Positions 18,256 through 19,482 of a stretch of 19,482 nucleotides of DNA are shown piece after piece (the stretch's first letter is position 1; every line of letters starts with the position of its first letter). The translations under genes were made by a program, and so were the position numbers. The notes below the pieces were generated by a model that was given only the letters and a program-made list of their open reading frames with translations, was not told where the DNA came from and ran no database searches. The DNA lies in assembly GCA_958430865.1 (NCBI GenBank), contig CAUDNR010004189.1, positions 181,814 through 201,295 on the forward strand, written 5' to 3'. Source of the stretch: Entrophospora sp. SA101. Lineage: Eukaryota > Glomeromycota > Glomeromycetes > Entrophosporales > Entrophosporaceae.

Positions 18256-19410
18256 ATGAGTACAGAGGAAGGAATCATTCAACAACATGAAAATTTCGGT
18301 GGAAGTGATAAATATTTATGCAATATTATTAGAGAAAGACCTTTAACTATATTTAATGAAAATGAAATAAATGAAGATGATATTGAAGAAAATAATGACA
18401 ATAATAATCAAGAAGATCAAATGCAAATTGATCATATTACTAACAATGAAAATGATGGACACATGTTAATTGATATTAATAATGATGATAGAAATGAAAA
18501 TCAAACTGGAAGAAGGGATGGAGTAAGGGTGAGAAGTAGTAGAGGTAGAGGTAGAGGTAGAGGTAGAGGAGGAAATGAAAATAATTTACAGACAATTGAT
18601 CTTCCACCAGTTCCATCATTTAATAAATTTGTGCATGAAAATCCATTACATGAATCTAGAGCATTATTGCCTTCAGAAATTGATATTACACCTTATGAAT
18701 TATTTAGTTTGTTCTTTACTGCTGATGTTCTAAATACCATTGTATGGAACACAAATATTTATGCTGATAAAAAAGATGCTGGAACTGGAAGACAATGGGA
18801 TCTTCTTGAATTATGTGATTTTAAAATTTGGTTGGGAATAGTAATATATTCTGGTATTTTTAAATTGCCATCAATGAGAGATTATTGGAAAACTTCAGAT
18901 AAATATCCATGGCATAAATTTACTGATTACATGTCCTTGATCAAATTTGAACAAATAAAAAGATACCTTCATGTCTCAGATCCAAATGAAAATATTCAAG
19001 AAGATACTCCATGGTATCACAAAATTGAACCACTTGCATCATGTATTTTAAATAGTTGCATGGAGTATTATCTTCCTTCCTCAAATTTATCAGTTGATGA
19101 AATGATCATTAGATTTTCTGGTAGAAGTCCTCATACTATTAGAATGAAAAATAAACCTACCCCTGAGGGATATAAAGTATTTGCTTTGTGTGATGCAGGA
19201 TACACATATAATTTCACATTCACATCAAGAATAAAAAAAAATCCATTGGTTCAAAATATACCAGGAGTTAATCAAACAGGATGTGAAGTTTATCATTTAT
19301 TAAAAAAACTGCCAACTGGTAAATCTTTTAACATCTATATGGATAACTATTTTAGTAGCATAGGTTTATTTAAATATTTACATGAAAAAAAATTGGTGCA
19401 TGTGGTATAG
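18256..19410 (+). pseudogene. piggyBac-type DDE transposase (DDE_Tnp_1_7), interrupted by an in-frame stop
   Basis: 384 codons from ATG 18256. Residues 1-95 are acidic and Asn-rich, then a GRGRGRGRGG stretch (from about codon 95; 6-bp GGTAGA repeats in DNA) that may bind nucleic acid. The transposase domain follows: FVHENPLHESRALLPSEID, WDLLELCDFKIWLGIVIYSG, SMRDYWKTSDKYP, FEQIKRYLHVSDP. Two catalytic Asp motifs are seen: SVDEMIIRFSGR (Asp 281) and IYMDNYFSSIGLFKYL (Asp 363), an 82-residue spacing against 78 in the insect enzyme (D268/D346). Just after ...LHEKKLVHVV a TAG falls where the family has a G-x-G-x-C-G-T segment, and the same frame resumes CRTPSPTTF after it. The third Asp is expected about 100 residues on, beyond the window. 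The frame stops again (TAA) at the window edge. Likely a recently inactivated copy; a sequencing error or a missing neighbour exon is possible. Confidence 0.9.
18540..18573 (+). repeat. GGTAGA tandem repeat coding RGRGRG
   Basis: About five 6-bp units, in frame within the transposase N-terminal region. Confidence 0.85.
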
Positions 19411-19482
19411 TGCAGGACACCTAGTCCCACAACTTTTTATTGGTCTTGTATATCCTTTAGTATACCAGAAATGGAAATGTAA

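Noticed and set aside
1..19482. CRISPR arrays, bacterial operons, toxin-antitoxin or phage modules
   Set aside because: No regularly spaced repeats, no Shine-Dalgarno-led gene strings; the genes are intron-bearing and eukaryotic.

Overview
The window looks like nuclear DNA of an early-diverging fungus, most probably an arbuscular mycorrhizal fungus (Glomeromycotina, Rhizophagus-like). The reasons are very A+T-rich DNA, many short GT-AG introns (mostly 70-120 bp, one with a perfect TACTAAC branch site), use of all three standard stop codons, single-copy eukaryotic housekeeping genes packed between transposon relics, and decayed protein kinases of the CxxC...CxxC / HCDLHxGN type that I know as hugely expanded in Rhizophagus. 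The species is inference; the gene calls rest on the sequence.

Layout. 1-641 is A+T-rich with no gene. 642-1690 is a hAT-derived relic bounded by a perfect 19-bp inverted repeat. It carries two hAT transposase C-terminal remnants pointing outward in opposite directions. 2233-5870 (-) is a 7-exon, 5'-truncated gene for the nuclear-pore-basket coiled-coil protein TPR/MLP1. 5890-7331 (+) is a 5'-truncated ERMARD-like (DUF4209) gene. 7341-8525 (-) is a complete 3-exon quinone oxidoreductase. 8527-9523 (+) is the C-terminal part of a SUGP1-like G-patch splicing factor that ends in a 27-nt last coding exon. 9905-11939 (-) is a complete 11-exon AAMP/Sqt1 WD40 gene. It is divergent from 12135-12940 (+), a 2-exon SMNDC1/SPF30 Tudor splicing factor. 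13949-14782 (+) is a 3-exon conserved gene of unknown function with a 17-nt internal exon.

From about 14.9 kb the window turns into repeat-rich, decayed sequence. It holds exon-like scraps (14.93-15.43 kb), a mosaic of broken kinase pseudogene fragments (15.64-17.33 kb), two direct copies of a ~175-bp repeat (16254 and 17854), and a piggyBac transposase (18256-) with an in-frame stop between its second and third catalytic positions.

The housekeeping genes do not form one pathway, although two (SUGP1-like and SMNDC1) are spliceosome factors and two (TPR, AAMP/Sqt1) act in mRNA export and ribosome assembly. The most informative oddity is that at two head-to-head points (about 5.88 kb and 8.53 kb) coding sequences meet with almost no intergenic DNA. 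At the first point both genes lack their N-terminal parts, and at the second only the SUGP1-like gene does. This points to rearrangement breakpoints or assembly joins. I see no convincing new defence or toxin system, CRISPR array or RNA gene.
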